64,000 bases of DNA from the NCBI RefSeq assembly GCF_010669145.1, contig NZ_CP048632.1:2242001-2306000 (forward strand). Reading direction: 5' to 3'. Source of the stretch: Rhizobium oryzihabitans. GTDB taxonomy: Bacteria > Pseudomonadota > Alphaproteobacteria > Rhizobiales > Rhizobiaceae. Shown here piece after piece: positions 9,830 through 18,939 of the stretch (position 1 is the first letter of the stretch; every line of letters starts with the position of its first letter). Position numbers and translations under genes: made by a program. The notes beneath the pieces were generated by a model that was not told where the DNA came from, searched no databases, and saw only the letters and a list, made by a program, of their open reading frames with translations.

Positions 9830-11362
9830 TCAGGTCACCGCTCCCACCTGCCACGGTACGAATTCGTTGTCGCCGTAGTCGTAAATCTCACTGACAGTCT
9901 TATCACCGGACGCGACCGCCAGAATGTGCTCGAAAATTCGTTTGCCGGATTCCTCAATGGTTTCCGCGCCAGTAACGATCTCGCCGCAGTTGAGATCCAT
10001 GTCTTCCTTCATGTGTTCATACATTTCGGAATTGGTGGCGATCTTGATGCACGGCGCCGGCTTGAACCCTGATACGGAGCCGCGGCCCGTGGTGAAACAG
10101 ATGACGTTGCAGCCGCCGGCAACCTGGCCGGTGACGGCAACGGGATCGTAGCCGGGCGTATCCATGAAAACGAAACCCTGTTCGGTCACGGTTTCCGCAA
10201 ATTCATAAACGGCTTTCAGCGGCATGGAGCCGCCTTTGGCGACCGCACCCAGCGATTTTTCCAGAATGGTGGTCAGGCCGCCGAGCTTGTTGCCGTGGGA
10301 CGGGTTGTTGTTCAGCTCGTCGCCATTACGGGCGGTATAATCCCGCCACCAGTCGATGCGCTGCAGCAGCTTTTCGGCGACCGCAGGTGTGATGGCCCGC
10401 TTCGTCAGGAGGTGCTCGGCGCCGTAGATTTCCGGTGTCTCGGAAAGAACCGTCGTGCCGCCGTTACGGACAATGAGATCGGAGGCGTAACCGAGTGCCG
10501 GGTTCGCCGATATGCCGGAATAGCCGTCAGAGCCACCACATTCCAGCGCCACTTTCAGCTTTGAAAGGGGTTGTTCGGTTCTGCGGGCGGCATTGACCAT
10601 CGGCAGCATGGCCTTGATCTCGGCAATCGCCGCGTCGATCGTCTTTCGCGTGCCGCCATGCTGCTGGATGGTCATGGTGCGCAGGCGCTCGCCTTCCTCC
10701 ATCTTGTAGTGTTCGAGGATGGGGGCAATCTGGTTTGTTTCGCAACCGAGGCCGATCAACAGAATGCCACCGAAATTTGGATGGCGGGCATAACCCTGAA
10801 TGGTGCGGATCAGAAGGCGGTATCCTTCCGATTTCGTGTTGAGCGCGCAGCCGCCGCCATGCGTCAGCGCCACGACACCATCGACATTGTCGAAACCTTC
10901 AAGGCCGCCCTGCTTGTTGAAATAATCGGCGATGTAGCGCGATACCGTGGCGGAACAGTTCACGGAAGCGATGACGCCGATGTAGTTGCGCGTGCCGACG
11001 CCACCGAGACCGCGATCATAACCCATGAAGGTCCGGCGGTCGGCCTCGGGCACCATGCCCTTTTCCTCAATATCGACACTGAACTGATGCGCATGTTCGG
11101 AGGGCACCATGGCGAGATTGTGCAGATGCACGTGCCGGCCAGGCTCGATATCCTGTGTGGCGATGCCGATTACCTGCCCGTATTTCAGGACCTCGTCTCC
11201 GGATCTGATGAGCTTCAGGGCCACCTTGTGTCCGCGTCCGATCAGTTCAAGCGCCGTCAGATCGCCCCTGCCCGTCGCACCACCGGCCGGAATGGACCGG
11301 CGCGCCACCGCGACATTGTCGTTGGCGTTCAGCAAAATGGTTGCCTCGGAATTCTCACTCAC
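9830..11362 (-). CDS. uxaA: Altronate dehydratase (UxaA) family protein
   Basis: This 510-residue protein has the two-part UxaA layout: an N-terminal SAF domain (about residues 10-100) and the larger galactarate/altronate dehydratase domain with THGGGCALN, LIGLGCETNQ, ECGGSDGYSGISANPALG and FTTGRGSVSGFKPAPCIKI. The conserved Cys residues fit the iron-dependent family. UxaA turns D-altronate into 2-keto-3-deoxy-D-gluconate. It lies 42 bases downstream of the gntR gene on the same strand and divergent from the sugar transporter. A tagaturonate-reductase-like gene in the same locus supports altronate as substrate, but D-galactarate-type substrates cannot be excluded. Confidence 0.85.
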   Translation of the reverse strand: MSENSEATILLNANDNVAVARRSIPAGGATGRGDLTALELIGRGHKVALKLIRSGDEVLKYGQVIGIATQDIEPGRHVHLHNLAMVPSEHAHQFSVDIEEKGMVPEADRRTFMGYDRGLGGVGTRNYIGVIASVNCSATVSRYIADYFNKQGGLEGFDNVDGVVALTHGGGCALNTKSEGYRLLIRTIQGYARHPNFGGILLIGLGCETNQIAPILEHYKMEEGERLRTMTIQQHGGTRKTIDAAIAEIKAMLPMVNAARRTEQPLSKLKVALECGGSDGYSGISANPALGYASDLIVRNGGTTVLSETPEIYGAEHLLTKRAITPAVAEKLLQRIDWWRDYTARNGDELNNNPSHGNKLGGLTTILEKSLGAVAKGGSMPLKAVYEFAETVTEQGFVFMDTPGYDPVAVTGQVAGGCNVICFTTGRGSVSGFKPAPCIKIATNSEMYEHMKEDMDLNCGEIVTGAETIEESGKRIFEHILAVASGDKTVSEIYDYGDNEFVPWQVGAVT

Positions 11363-11404
11363 GGGTTTTCCTCCTCCCGGTATATTGCCTGCTATATTTT
11401 AGAT

Positions 11405-12097
11405 TCAACTATCAACCCAGCGCCTCTTGGAGCCTTCGAGATGGATGTGCATTGCGGCCTGCGCCAGCAGCGGGTCTTTCAGCTCCAGTGCCGCCAGAAT
11501 GGCTTCGTGTTCCTGAAGGGCGAAGGCCCAGGTGTCGCGATCCTCAAATTTCACGCGCAGCTGGGCCGAAATGGGGCTGTGCCGCTCATCAAAGAGGTTT
11601 GCCACCAGCCGCGCCAGAACGCTGTTTCCGGATTGTTCGGCAATGGTGACATGAAACAGCCGGTCCTGATCGAGAGGCTTGCGTCCCGCCTCGATTTCCT
11701 TCTGCATGGTGTTTAGTATCTGGCGAAGGCTGGCAATGGTTTCCTCCGTCATGCGGCTTGCCGCCAACACGATGGTTGCGCCTTCCAGTGCCGCCCGCGC
11801 CTGCATCAGTTCAGACGGGCTGTCGCCCAGCGACTTGGTGTGATGGGTGGTCTGCAGAGCTTCGGTTGATACATAGACACCGGAACCCATGCGAATTTCG
11901 ACGGTGTTGTCGATTTCCAGTGCGATCAGCGCCTCGCGCAGGGAGGGTCTGGAGACGCCGAGTTTCTGTGCCAGTTCCCGCTCGGCCGGAAGCCGCGTTC
12001 CGGGCAGAAACTCGCCCAAATCGATGAGCTCGCGTATCTGGTCCGCAATCTGCTGATAAAGCCTGCGTGGTTCCGCTATTTTGGCCTGACCATTCAT
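11405..12097 (-). CDS. GntR-family (FadR subfamily) transcriptional regulator
   Basis: The ATG at 12097 gives 230 residues; a TTG at 12124 would add nine. The N-terminal winged helix-turn-helix (PGTRLPAERELAQKLGVSRPSLREAL) is followed by an FCD ligand-binding domain with the usual metal-site histidines (FHVTIAEQSGN, EHEAIL, AAMHIHLEGSKRR). It is transcribed with the uxaA-like gene and divergently from the ABC transporter, so it is the likely local regulator, probably a repressor released by a sugar-acid intermediate. Three copies of GGCYTRACCATT in the divergent region are candidate operators, one of them at its own start codon. Confidence 0.88.
   Translation of the reverse strand: MNGQAKIAEPRRLYQQIADQIRELIDLGEFLPGTRLPAERELAQKLGVSRPSLREALIALEIDNTVEIRMGSGVYVSTEALQTTHHTKSLGDSPSELMQARAALEGATIVLAASRMTEETIASLRQILNTMQKEIEAGRKPLDQDRLFHVTIAEQSGNSVLARLVANLFDERHSPISAQLRVKFEDRDTWAFALQEHEAILAALELKDPLLAQAAMHIHLEGSKRRWVDS
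12083..12094. promoter_or_regulatory. Candidate GntR operator, copy 1 (at the gntR start)
   Basis: GGCCTGACCATT overlaps the first codons of the gntR gene and matches two further copies 180-200 bases away. Placement fits autoregulation. Whether the regulator binds it is inferred from repetition only. Confidence 0.4.
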
Positions 12098-12266
12098 GTG
12101 TTTTCTAACGAGCCCTGTCTTCAATCTGCATTTGGCCTTACCGTAACGCCAAGCGTATCAATACGCAAGAAATTACTTAAATATAAGAATTTACAACACT
12201 ATTGCGGATTCTAGCTTCTGATGATTGTGTTCTTTCTTGAGCCCTTATCCAAATTTTGACCAAATT

Positions 12267-12300
12267 GGCTTGACCATTCCAGAAAACCGGCCTAACCATT
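12267..12300. promoter_or_regulatory. Candidate GntR operators, copies 2 and 3
   Basis: GGCTTGACCATT at 12267-12278 and GGCCTAACCATT at 12289-12300 are direct repeats 22 bases apart, i.e. about two helical turns, just upstream of the transporter gene. A related TTGACCAAATTGG lies at 12256. Such spaced repeats suit a dimeric GntR regulator. Confidence 0.45.
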
Positions 12301-12354
12301 TGGCCTGTTCATGGTACCCCGGTGGAGCGGGGAGCACGGGTGGGAGGTTTCCAG

Positions 12355-13920
12355 ATGTCGCAGGGCGCATCGACAATTCGGGGCGATTTTTCGCCTGAGG
12401 AGATGGCGCGCGACGAGCGCTCCGTTCTTCTGCGTCTTGAAAACATCAGCAAGGAATTTCCGGGCGTCAAGGCGCTGTCGAACGTGCATTTCGATTTGCG
12501 CAGCGGTGAAGTGCATGCCGTCTGCGGCGAAAATGGCGCGGGAAAATCGACGCTGATGAAAATCGTCAGCGGCGTCTATCAGCCGAGCGACGGCACGATC
12601 CTGCATAAGGGCGTTAAGGTGCAATATGCATCGCCGCTGGAGTCCGAAGCCGCCGGCATCGCCATCATCCATCAGGAACTCAACCTCGTTCCGCATCTCT
12701 CTGTCGCCGAAAACATCTATCTCGCCCGCGAGCCCCGGCGGGGTTTCCTCGTTGATCGCAAGAAGCTGCGGCTCGATGCCAAGCGCTGTCTTGATCGGCT
12801 TGGCGTCGATATTGACCCGGACCAGACCGTTCGCGGTCTCTCGGTCGCCCAATGTCAGATGGTGGAGATTGCCAAGGCTCTTTCTCTCGATGCCGAAGTC
12901 CTCATCATGGATGAGCCCACCTCCTCGCTGACCGAGCAGGAGACAAGGCTGCTGTTCAAGGTCATCCGCGATCTCAAGGCATCCGGCGTCGGCATCGTCT
13001 ATATTTCCCATCGTCTCGATGAAATGGCCGAGATCGTCGACCGGGTAACGGTTCTGCGCGACGGACGCTATATTTCGACCGATGATTTCGCGTCGATCAC
13101 CGTTGACGATATCGTCACGCGCATGGTCGGACGTTCTCTCGAGGACAAATTCCCCGAGCGCACCTCGCATCCTACGCAAGACATTATCTTCTCCGTGGAA
13201 GGGCTGACACGCAGCGGCGTGTTCCACGATGTCGGTTTTTCGCTGCGCCGGGGTGAAATTCTCGGTTTTGCCGGGCTGATGGGTGCGGGTCGAACCGAGG
13301 TCGCGCGGGCGATCTTTGGCGCCGATCCTCTGGATGCGGGCAAGATCGTTTTTAATGGGCGCGAACTTTCGATCAACTCACCGCAGGACGCCATCAGGGA
13401 AGGCATCGCCTATCTCTCGGAAGACCGAAAGAGTGATGGTCTTGCCGTCAAGATGTCGGTTGCGGCCAATACGACGCTTGCCAATATCGGCGAGGTGTCC
13501 AACCGTTTCGGACTGATCGATTTCAAGAAACATGACGATGTCGCCAAGCGTTATGTCGACCTTCTGAATATTCGCACGCCCTCGATCGAGCAGACGGTGC
13601 GGCTGCTCTCGGGCGGCAATCAGCAGAAAATCATTATCGGCAAATGGCTGTTCCGGCAGTCGCGCGTGTTGTTCTTCGATGAGCCGACACGCGGTATCGA
13701 TGTCGGCGCGAAATTTGCGATCTACAAGATCATGGATGAACTGGCCGCGCAGGGGATTGGTGTCATTCTCATCAGTTCGGAACTGCCGGAAATTCTGGGG
13801 CTGACGGATCGTATCGCCGTCTTCCACCAGGGCCGGATCACGGGCGTGCTTGAGACCGCCAAGACCAATCAGGAAGAAATCATGCGGTATGCGTCCGGTT
13901 ACGGCCGGGCCGCGCAGTGA
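12355..13920 (+). CDS. Sugar ABC transporter, ATP-binding protein with two ABC domains
   Basis: This 521-residue protein has two fused nucleotide-binding domains, as in RbsA/MglA/AraG transporters of the carbohydrate-uptake type 2 family. The first Walker A is GENGAGKST near residue 60, with MDEPTSSLTEQE as its Walker B. The second half has a diverged Walker A (GLMGAGRTEV), a signature LLSGGNQQK near residue 418, and FDEPTRGIDVGAK. The ATG at 12355 follows a GGGAGG ribosome binding site; a GTG at 12322 lacks one. It opens an operon running to at least 20409 and perhaps 21723. Confidence 0.92.
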   Translation: MSQGASTIRGDFSPEEMARDERSVLLRLENISKEFPGVKALSNVHFDLRSGEVHAVCGENGAGKSTLMKIVSGVYQPSDGTILHKGVKVQYASPLESEAAGIAIIHQELNLVPHLSVAENIYLAREPRRGFLVDRKKLRLDAKRCLDRLGVDIDPDQTVRGLSVAQCQMVEIAKALSLDAEVLIMDEPTSSLTEQETRLLFKVIRDLKASGVGIVYISHRLDEMAEIVDRVTVLRDGRYISTDDFASITVDDIVTRMVGRSLEDKFPERTSHPTQDIIFSVEGLTRSGVFHDVGFSLRRGEILGFAGLMGAGRTEVARAIFGADPLDAGKIVFNGRELSINSPQDAIREGIAYLSEDRKSDGLAVKMSVAANTTLANIGEVSNRFGLIDFKKHDDVAKRYVDLLNIRTPSIEQTVRLLSGGNQQKIIIGKWLFRQSRVLFFDEPTRGIDVGAKFAIYKIMDELAAQGIGVILISSELPEILGLTDRIAVFHQGRITGVLETAKTNQEEIMRYASGYGRAAQ

Positions 13921-13928
13921 GGAACGAC

Positions 13929-14951
13929 ATGGCTAATATTGCAGAACCCAAGAAGAGCTTCGCCTTCAGCGACCGCCAGAAGGATATTATCCAGAAGTTT
14001 GCGGCGCTTGGCAGTCTCGTTGTGCTGGTTATGGTGTTTTCCGCCACCAGCAGCGCCTTCTTCTCCGTCAACAATGCCATGACCATTGCGCTTCAGGTCA
14101 CGTCCATCGCCTTGCTCGGCATCGGTGCGACCTGCGTCATCATCACCGGCGGCATCGATCTTTCCGTCGGCTCTGTGCTTGCCCTGGCCGGGGTCGTCGC
14201 CGCCCTTGCGGTGAAGGAACTTGGCATGCCGGTGCCGGTCGGCATGTTTCTTGGTGTTCTGACGGGGTCTCTCTGCGGTCTCATCAACGGCCTTCTGGTT
14301 ACCCGCTTCAAGCTGCCGCCCTTTATCGCCACTCTCGGCATGATGCTGATTGCCCGCGGCGTGGCGCTGCAAATCACCGGCGCGCGCGCGGTTTCCGGTC
14401 TTGGCGAATCCTTCGGCGAACTTGGCAATGGCGCTCTCTTCCGCATCGTCAACATCGGTGATGACGGCTTTCCGAACGTGGTGTTTCCGGGCATTCCCTA
14501 CCCTGTCATCCTGATGGTGGTGATTGCGCTTGCCGTCTCCTTCATGCTCAACCGCTCGATCCTCGGCCGTCATATCTATGCCGTCGGTTCAAATGCGGAG
14601 GCGGCACGCCTTTCCGGCGTCAACGTCGCCCGCGTCACCAATTTCACCTACATCCTGTCCGGCACGCTCGCAGGGTTGACGGGTTGCGTGCTGATGTCGC
14701 GCCTCGTCACCGCCCAGCCGAATGAGGGCGTGATGTATGAGCTGGATGCAATCGCCAGCGCCGTCATCGGCGGCACATCGCTCATCGGCGGCGTGGGTAC
14801 GATTTCCGGCACGGCCATCGGCGCCTTTGTCATCGGCATCCTGCGCAACGGTCTCAATATGAATGGCGTCTCCGCCTTCACGCAACAGATCATCATCGGC
14901 CTCGTCATTCTGGTCACCGTCTGGATCGACCAGTTGCGAAACCGCCGCTGA
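13929..14951 (+). CDS. Sugar ABC transporter permease (RbsC type)
   Basis: This 340-residue integral membrane protein has about ten hydrophobic segments and the family motifs GGIDLSVGSVLALAG near residue 77 and INGLLVTRFKLPPFIATLGMM. The C-terminal GGTSLIGGVGTISGTAIGAF loop contacts the ATPase. The ATG at 13929 has GAGGA just upstream, while a GTG at 13917 would overlap the ATPase gene. Monosaccharide permeases of this family usually work as homodimers with the fused ATPase and a periplasmic binding protein, both encoded next door. Confidence 0.92.
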   Translation: MANIAEPKKSFAFSDRQKDIIQKFAALGSLVVLVMVFSATSSAFFSVNNAMTIALQVTSIALLGIGATCVIITGGIDLSVGSVLALAGVVAALAVKELGMPVPVGMFLGVLTGSLCGLINGLLVTRFKLPPFIATLGMMLIARGVALQITGARAVSGLGESFGELGNGALFRIVNIGDDGFPNVVFPGIPYPVILMVVIALAVSFMLNRSILGRHIYAVGSNAEAARLSGVNVARVTNFTYILSGTLAGLTGCVLMSRLVTAQPNEGVMYELDAIASAVIGGTSLIGGVGTISGTAIGAFVIGILRNGLNMNGVSAFTQQIIIGLVILVTVWIDQLRNRR

Positions 14952-15025
14952 TCAAAGGGCTGCGGACCCTTTCCGCAAAAAGATCGGCAGGGGAGGCCCG
15001 GTATGCCGACATCACGGAGGAAGAA

Positions 15026-15967
15026 ATGAAGAAAATTGCGACTGCCCTTTTGACATCCGCAATCGCGCTGTGGAGCGTCTCCACCGTGCAGGCCGGCGAA
15101 ATCGCCGTCATCGTCAAGACCGTCAACTCCACCTTCTGGCAGAACGTCCAGAAGGGCGCCGATGCGGCGATGAAGAACTCTGCCGGCAACACCATGACTT
15201 TCCAGGGCCCGGCAGCCGAATCCGCCATCGCCGACCAGGTCAACATGGTCGAAAACGCGATCAACCGTAAGGTCGCAGGCATTGTCCTCGCCCCTTCCGA
15301 TCCGGATGCTTTGGTGCCGGCCGTCAAGAAGGCCTGGGAAGCCCGCATTCCCGTGGTTCTGATCGACTCGCAGCTCGCTCAGGGTTCCGAGCAATATTAC
15401 CAGTCCTTCCTCGCGACCGACAATAAGAAAGCCGGCGAACTGGCAGCGCAGGCGCTGATCGACAAGGTTGGCAAGGAAGGCAAGATCGCCGTCATGTCTT
15501 ACGTGGCCGGTGCCGGTTCGGAAATCGGCCGTGTCGGTGGTTTCACCGACTACATCCAGATGAATTCCAACCTGAAGATCGTCGGCCCGTTCTATTCGCA
15601 GTCGCAGATGGCGACGGCGCTGAACCAGACGACCGACGTTCTGGCCGCCAATTCCGATCTCAAGGGTATCTTCGGCGCCAATGAGCCCACCGCCATCGGT
15701 GTCGGCCGTGCGCTTGCCCAGACTGGCAAGGCGGGCAAGGTCGTCGGCATCGGTTTTGACGGCAACCAGGACCTTCAGGGCTTCGTCAAGGACGGCACGC
15801 TCGCCGGCATCGTTGTTCAGGGTTCCTACCAGATGGGCGAAAAGGGCGTGGAGACTATCTCCAAGCTCATCAACAAGGAAAAGGTCGAGAAGTTCGTCGA
15901 TACTGGCGTCGTTGTTGTCACCAAGGACAATATCGAGAAGCCGGAAGCCAAGAACGTTCTTTACTGA
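15026..15967 (+). CDS. Periplasmic sugar-binding protein of the ABC transporter
   Basis: This 313-residue protein starts with a signal peptide (MKKIATALLTSAIALW, cleavage likely after VQA at residue 23) followed by a periplasmic-binding-protein type 1 fold similar to ribose-binding RbsB. GGAGG lies directly upstream of the ATG. A GC-rich hairpin just after the stop may protect the 3' end or lower expression of the downstream enzymes. The sugar is not readable from sequence; the neighbouring enzymes suggest L-fucose and/or L-galactose. Confidence 0.9.
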   Translation: MKKIATALLTSAIALWSVSTVQAGEIAVIVKTVNSTFWQNVQKGADAAMKNSAGNTMTFQGPAAESAIADQVNMVENAINRKVAGIVLAPSDPDALVPAVKKAWEARIPVVLIDSQLAQGSEQYYQSFLATDNKKAGELAAQALIDKVGKEGKIAVMSYVAGAGSEIGRVGGFTDYIQMNSNLKIVGPFYSQSQMATALNQTTDVLAANSDLKGIFGANEPTAIGVGRALAQTGKAGKVVGIGFDGNQDLQGFVKDGTLAGIVVQGSYQMGEKGVETISKLINKEKVEKFVDTGVVVVTKDNIEKPEAKNVLY

Positions 15968-15975
15968 TGCAAGAC

Positions 15976-15999
15976 GGCGCGCCGCTTTGGCGGCGCGCC
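15976..15999 (+). terminator. GC-rich hairpin after the binding-protein gene
   Basis: A 10-base perfect stem (GGCGCGCCGC and complement) with a TTTG loop starts 9 bases after the stop codon. It is followed by TCAAAATTTTG rather than a clean T run, so it is a weak terminator or an mRNA-stabilising hairpin between transporter and enzyme genes. Confidence 0.55.
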
Positions 16000-16023
16000 T
16001 CAAAATTTTGAGATGCGGGATTT

Positions 16024-16059
16024 CAGGCGAAAACCGCACACACCTTTTCGCCATCCCGC
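16024..16059. repeat. Short palindromic element, diverged copy
   Basis: AGGCGAAAACCGCACACAC then CTTTTCGCCATCCC pairs GGCGAAAA with TTTTCGCC and resembles the elements at 7939, 9785 and 27764. It lies between the binding-protein and aldo-keto reductase genes. Confidence 0.45.
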
Positions 16060-16085
16060 TCTGCTAAAAATCAGAAAGCCCCGCG

Positions 16086-17099
16086 ATGAAAGTCTCCGAT
16101 ACCCGCAAATTGCCGCGCCGCGCCGTCGAAGTCACCATGATGGGCCTTGGTTGCGCCCAGATGGGCAATCTCTACCGCGTCACGCCCTATGAGGAATCCA
16201 AAGGCGCGTTCGACAAGGCATGGGAATGCGGCATTCGTTATTTCGATACCGCGCCTTTTTACGGGTACACACGTTCGGAGCGCCGTCTTGGAACCATGGT
16301 GACGGAGCATGACCGTGGTGAATACACGCTCAGCACCAAGGTCGGTCGCGTCATGGTTCCGGATGCAACCGTTGGCCCGGAAGAGGACGCCTATATTGCG
16401 CCCCTGCCCTTCCGTCCGGTCTATGACTATTCCTATGACGGTATCCTGCGGTCCTTCGAAGCCAGCCAGCAGCGGCTCGGCGTTCTGAAGCCGGATATTC
16501 TTTATGTGCACGATATCGGTTCCTACACACATGGCGAGAAGCAGCAGCATTACTGGGAGCAGCTGACAAGCGGCGGCGGCTTCCGGGCGCTTGGCAAGCT
16601 GCGCGACGAAGGGTCGACGGGCGCCATCGGCCTTGGTGTCAACGAGTGGGAAATCGTCCGCGATGCCATGGATGTTTTCGATATCGACGTTGCGATGCTC
16701 GCCGGCCGCTATACGCTGCTCGAGCAGCAGAGCCTCGCCTTCATGAACCGCTGCGCGGAAACCGGCGTTGCGATCGTGGTCGCCGGTGCGTTCAATTCTG
16801 GCATTCTGGCCGGTAACCGCAAATTCAATTATGCCGACGCGCCTGCCGACATCATCACCCGTGTGGATGCCTTGCAGGGCGTTTGCGACGAAGTTGGCGT
16901 TTCCCTGCAGGCGGCCGCGCTGCAATTTCCGCTCGGTCATCCAGCCTCCGTCACGGTCGTCTCCGGCGCGCGCAATGCGCAGCAGCTTGCCTCCAACATC
17001 GAATGGTTCGAACAGGCGGTCCCGGATGAATTCTGGGTCGAGCTGCAAAAGCGCGGCCTGATCTCCGAAGGCGCGCCTGTGCCCGGCGGAAAGGCCTGA
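16086..17099 (+). CDS. Aldo-keto reductase, probable L-fucose/L-galactose 1-dehydrogenase
   Basis: This 337-residue aldo-keto reductase has the catalytic tetrad in the usual places: Asp and Tyr in FDTAPFYGYT near residues 56-65, Lys in LSTKVGR, and His in YVHDIG. The family includes D-threo-aldose (L-fucose) 1-dehydrogenases and L-galactose dehydrogenases, which oxidise C1 of L-galacto-configured sugars to lactones with NAD(P)+. The next gene encodes a lactonase of the matching type, which is why oxidation to a lactone is inferred rather than reduction. Confidence 0.82.
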   Translation: MKVSDTRKLPRRAVEVTMMGLGCAQMGNLYRVTPYEESKGAFDKAWECGIRYFDTAPFYGYTRSERRLGTMVTEHDRGEYTLSTKVGRVMVPDATVGPEEDAYIAPLPFRPVYDYSYDGILRSFEASQQRLGVLKPDILYVHDIGSYTHGEKQQHYWEQLTSGGGFRALGKLRDEGSTGAIGLGVNEWEIVRDAMDVFDIDVAMLAGRYTLLEQQSLAFMNRCAETGVAIVVAGAFNSGILAGNRKFNYADAPADIITRVDALQGVCDEVGVSLQAAALQFPLGHPASVTVVSGARNAQQLASNIEWFEQAVPDEFWVELQKRGLISEGAPVPGGKA

Positions 17100-17103
17100 G
17101 GCC

Positions 17104-17925
17104 ATGATCATCGACGCTCACCAGCATTTCTGGCTGATGAAGGATCGTGTCGGGCAATGGCCGCCGCCGTCTCTCTCCGCCATCTACCGGGATTTTTTGC
17201 CGGCCGATCTGTCGCCTCTGCTGGTTACGGCCGGGGTCTCCGGCACGGTGCTGGTGCAGACGATGGAAGACGCGGCCGATACGGATTTCATGCTGGAACT
17301 GGCGGAGCAAACGGATTTCATCAGGGGTGTGGTCGGCTGGGTGGACATGAAGTCCGTTGATGCGGCGGTGGGAATCGCCCGTCGTGCAAAACACCCGGCA
17401 TTCAAAGGCGTGCGCCCGATGCTGCAAGGCATGGAGGACGTTGCCTGGATAGACGATCCGGCGCTCGATCCCGCCGTGGATGCGCTGGTGAAACACAGGC
17501 TCGTGTTCGATGCGCTGGTATTGCCGCCAAATCTGCCGCATCTCCTGTCTTTTGCCCGCCGGCATCCGCAATTGCCTGTTGTGATTGATCATGGCGCGAA
17601 GCCGCTTATCGCCACCGGTCACTATAGGGAATGGCGCAAAGATATGGCGGCCCTGGCGGCCCTTCCCAACCTTCATTGTAAGCTTTCCGGTCTCTTGACC
17701 GAGCGCGGTGATCAGCGGCCGGAGGCGGTCAGGCCCTATGCCGAAACCATTCTGGAGTTGTTCGGCGGAAACCGCGTGATCTTCGGCAGCGACTGGCCGG
17801 TCTTGCGACTGGCCGGCGATTATCAGGAATGGCTGGATTTCTGCCGCGATATCGTCCCGGCGGAGGACCATGCGGCAGTCTTTGGCGGCAATGCCATTCG
17901 TTTTTATTCCCTTTCCCACAGGTGA
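17104..17925 (+). CDS. Amidohydrolase family lactonase (COG3618, L-fuconolactonase-like)
   Basis: This 273-residue TIM-barrel amidohydrolase begins with the metal-binding DAHQHFW motif (residues 4-10) and has VIDHGAKP, the HCKLSG strand and IFGSDWPV with the conserved aspartate. This pattern is that of COG3618, whose characterised members include L-fucono-1,5-lactonase, which also tolerates L-galactonolactone. It starts 4 bases after the aldo-keto reductase stop and ends 3 bases before the next start, so translational coupling is likely. It would hydrolyse the lactone made by the upstream enzyme. Confidence 0.83.
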   Translation: MIIDAHQHFWLMKDRVGQWPPPSLSAIYRDFLPADLSPLLVTAGVSGTVLVQTMEDAADTDFMLELAEQTDFIRGVVGWVDMKSVDAAVGIARRAKHPAFKGVRPMLQGMEDVAWIDDPALDPAVDALVKHRLVFDALVLPPNLPHLLSFARRHPQLPVVIDHGAKPLIATGHYREWRKDMAALAALPNLHCKLSGLLTERGDQRPEAVRPYAETILELFGGNRVIFGSDWPVLRLAGDYQEWLDFCRDIVPAEDHAAVFGGNAIRFYSLSHR

Positions 17926-17928
17926 TGC

Positions 17929-18939
17929 ATGCTGGCAATTTTCTGCGAGACCCCCGGTCAACTCCTCCCAAAGGAACTGCCGAAACCCGTGCGTGGCGAA
18001 GGTGACGTGCTGGTACGCATTCGCCGCATCGGTGTCTGCGGTACGGATCTGCATATCTTTACCGGCAACCAGCCCTATCTTTCCTATCCGCGCATCATGG
18101 GCCACGAGCTTTCCGGCACGGTAGAGAAGGCACCGGAAGGCAGCCATCTTTCGGCAGGCGATGTCGTTACCGTTATCCCTTATATCTCCTGCGGCGAATG
18201 CAGCGCCTGCCTGAAGGGCAAGAGCAATTGCTGCCGCAACATCGGTGTGCTCGGCGTTCATCGTGATGGCGGCATGGTCGAATATCTGAGCGTTCCGCAA
18301 AAGTTCGTGCTCAAGGCGGAGGGCCTCAGCCTCGATCAGGCGGCGATGACGGAATTTCTGGCGATCGGCGCGCATGCCGTGCGCCGTGGCGCGGTTGAAA
18401 AAGGGCAGAAGGTTCTGGTCGTCGGCGCCGGACCTATCGGCATGGCGGTTGCGGTTTTCGCCGTTCTCGATGGCGGCGAAGTGACCATGATTGACGGGCG
18501 CACCGACCGGCTGGATTTTTGCAAGGAACATCTCGGCGTTGCCCATACGGTCACGCTCGGCGAGGGTGACAAGGACCATCTGTTACATATTACCGATGGC
18601 GATTTCTTCGATGCGGTTTTCGATGCGACCGGTAATCCGAAAGCCATGGAGCGCGGTTTTTCCTTTGTCGGCCATGGCGGCTCCTATGTGCTGGTTTCCA
18701 TCGTCGCCAGCGATATTACCTTCAACGATCCGGAGTTTCACAAGCGTGAGACGACGTTGCTCGGCAGCCGCAATGCGACGCCGGAGGACTTCGAGCGGGT
18801 GTTGCAGGCGCTGCGGGAAGGAAAGGTGCCGGAAGCCCTCATCACCCATCGCATGACGCTTGCCGATGTGCCTGCCAAATTCGCCGGGCTGACCGATCCG
18901 AAAGCCGGAGTCATCAAGGGCATGGTGGAGGTCGCATGA
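17929..18939 (+). CDS. Zinc-dependent alcohol dehydrogenase, L-galactonate 5-dehydrogenase-like (LgoD type)
   Basis: This 336-residue medium-chain dehydrogenase keeps the catalytic zinc ligands (GVCGTDLH, MGHELSG), four structural-zinc cysteines (CGECSACLKGKSNCC near residues 88-102) and the Rossmann motif VVGAGPIGMAV. The stretches GNQPYLSYPR, GVHRDGG and DPEFHKRETTLLGSRNATPEDF closely resemble what I recall of E. coli LgoD (YjjN), which oxidises L-galactonate to D-tagaturonate. That function would link the lactonase to the next gene, a tagaturonate-reductase relative. A threonine or sorbitol dehydrogenase-like role remains possible. Confidence 0.78.
   Translation: MLAIFCETPGQLLPKELPKPVRGEGDVLVRIRRIGVCGTDLHIFTGNQPYLSYPRIMGHELSGTVEKAPEGSHLSAGDVVTVIPYISCGECSACLKGKSNCCRNIGVLGVHRDGGMVEYLSVPQKFVLKAEGLSLDQAAMTEFLAIGAHAVRRGAVEKGQKVLVVGAGPIGMAVAVFAVLDGGEVTMIDGRTDRLDFCKEHLGVAHTVTLGEGDKDHLLHITDGDFFDAVFDATGNPKAMERGFSFVGHGGSYVLVSIVASDITFNDPEFHKRETTLLGSRNATPEDFERVLQALREGKVPEALITHRMTLADVPAKFAGLTDPKAGVIKGMVEVA

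Noticed and set aside
10571..11716. Plus-strand open frame opposite the uxaA-like and gntR genes
   Set aside because: It spans two real genes and their gap, and has no conserved motif.
16951..18579. Open frame of about 540 codons antisense to the lactonase and zinc dehydrogenase genes
   Set aside because: It mirrors two genes with complete catalytic motifs and has no recognisable domain.
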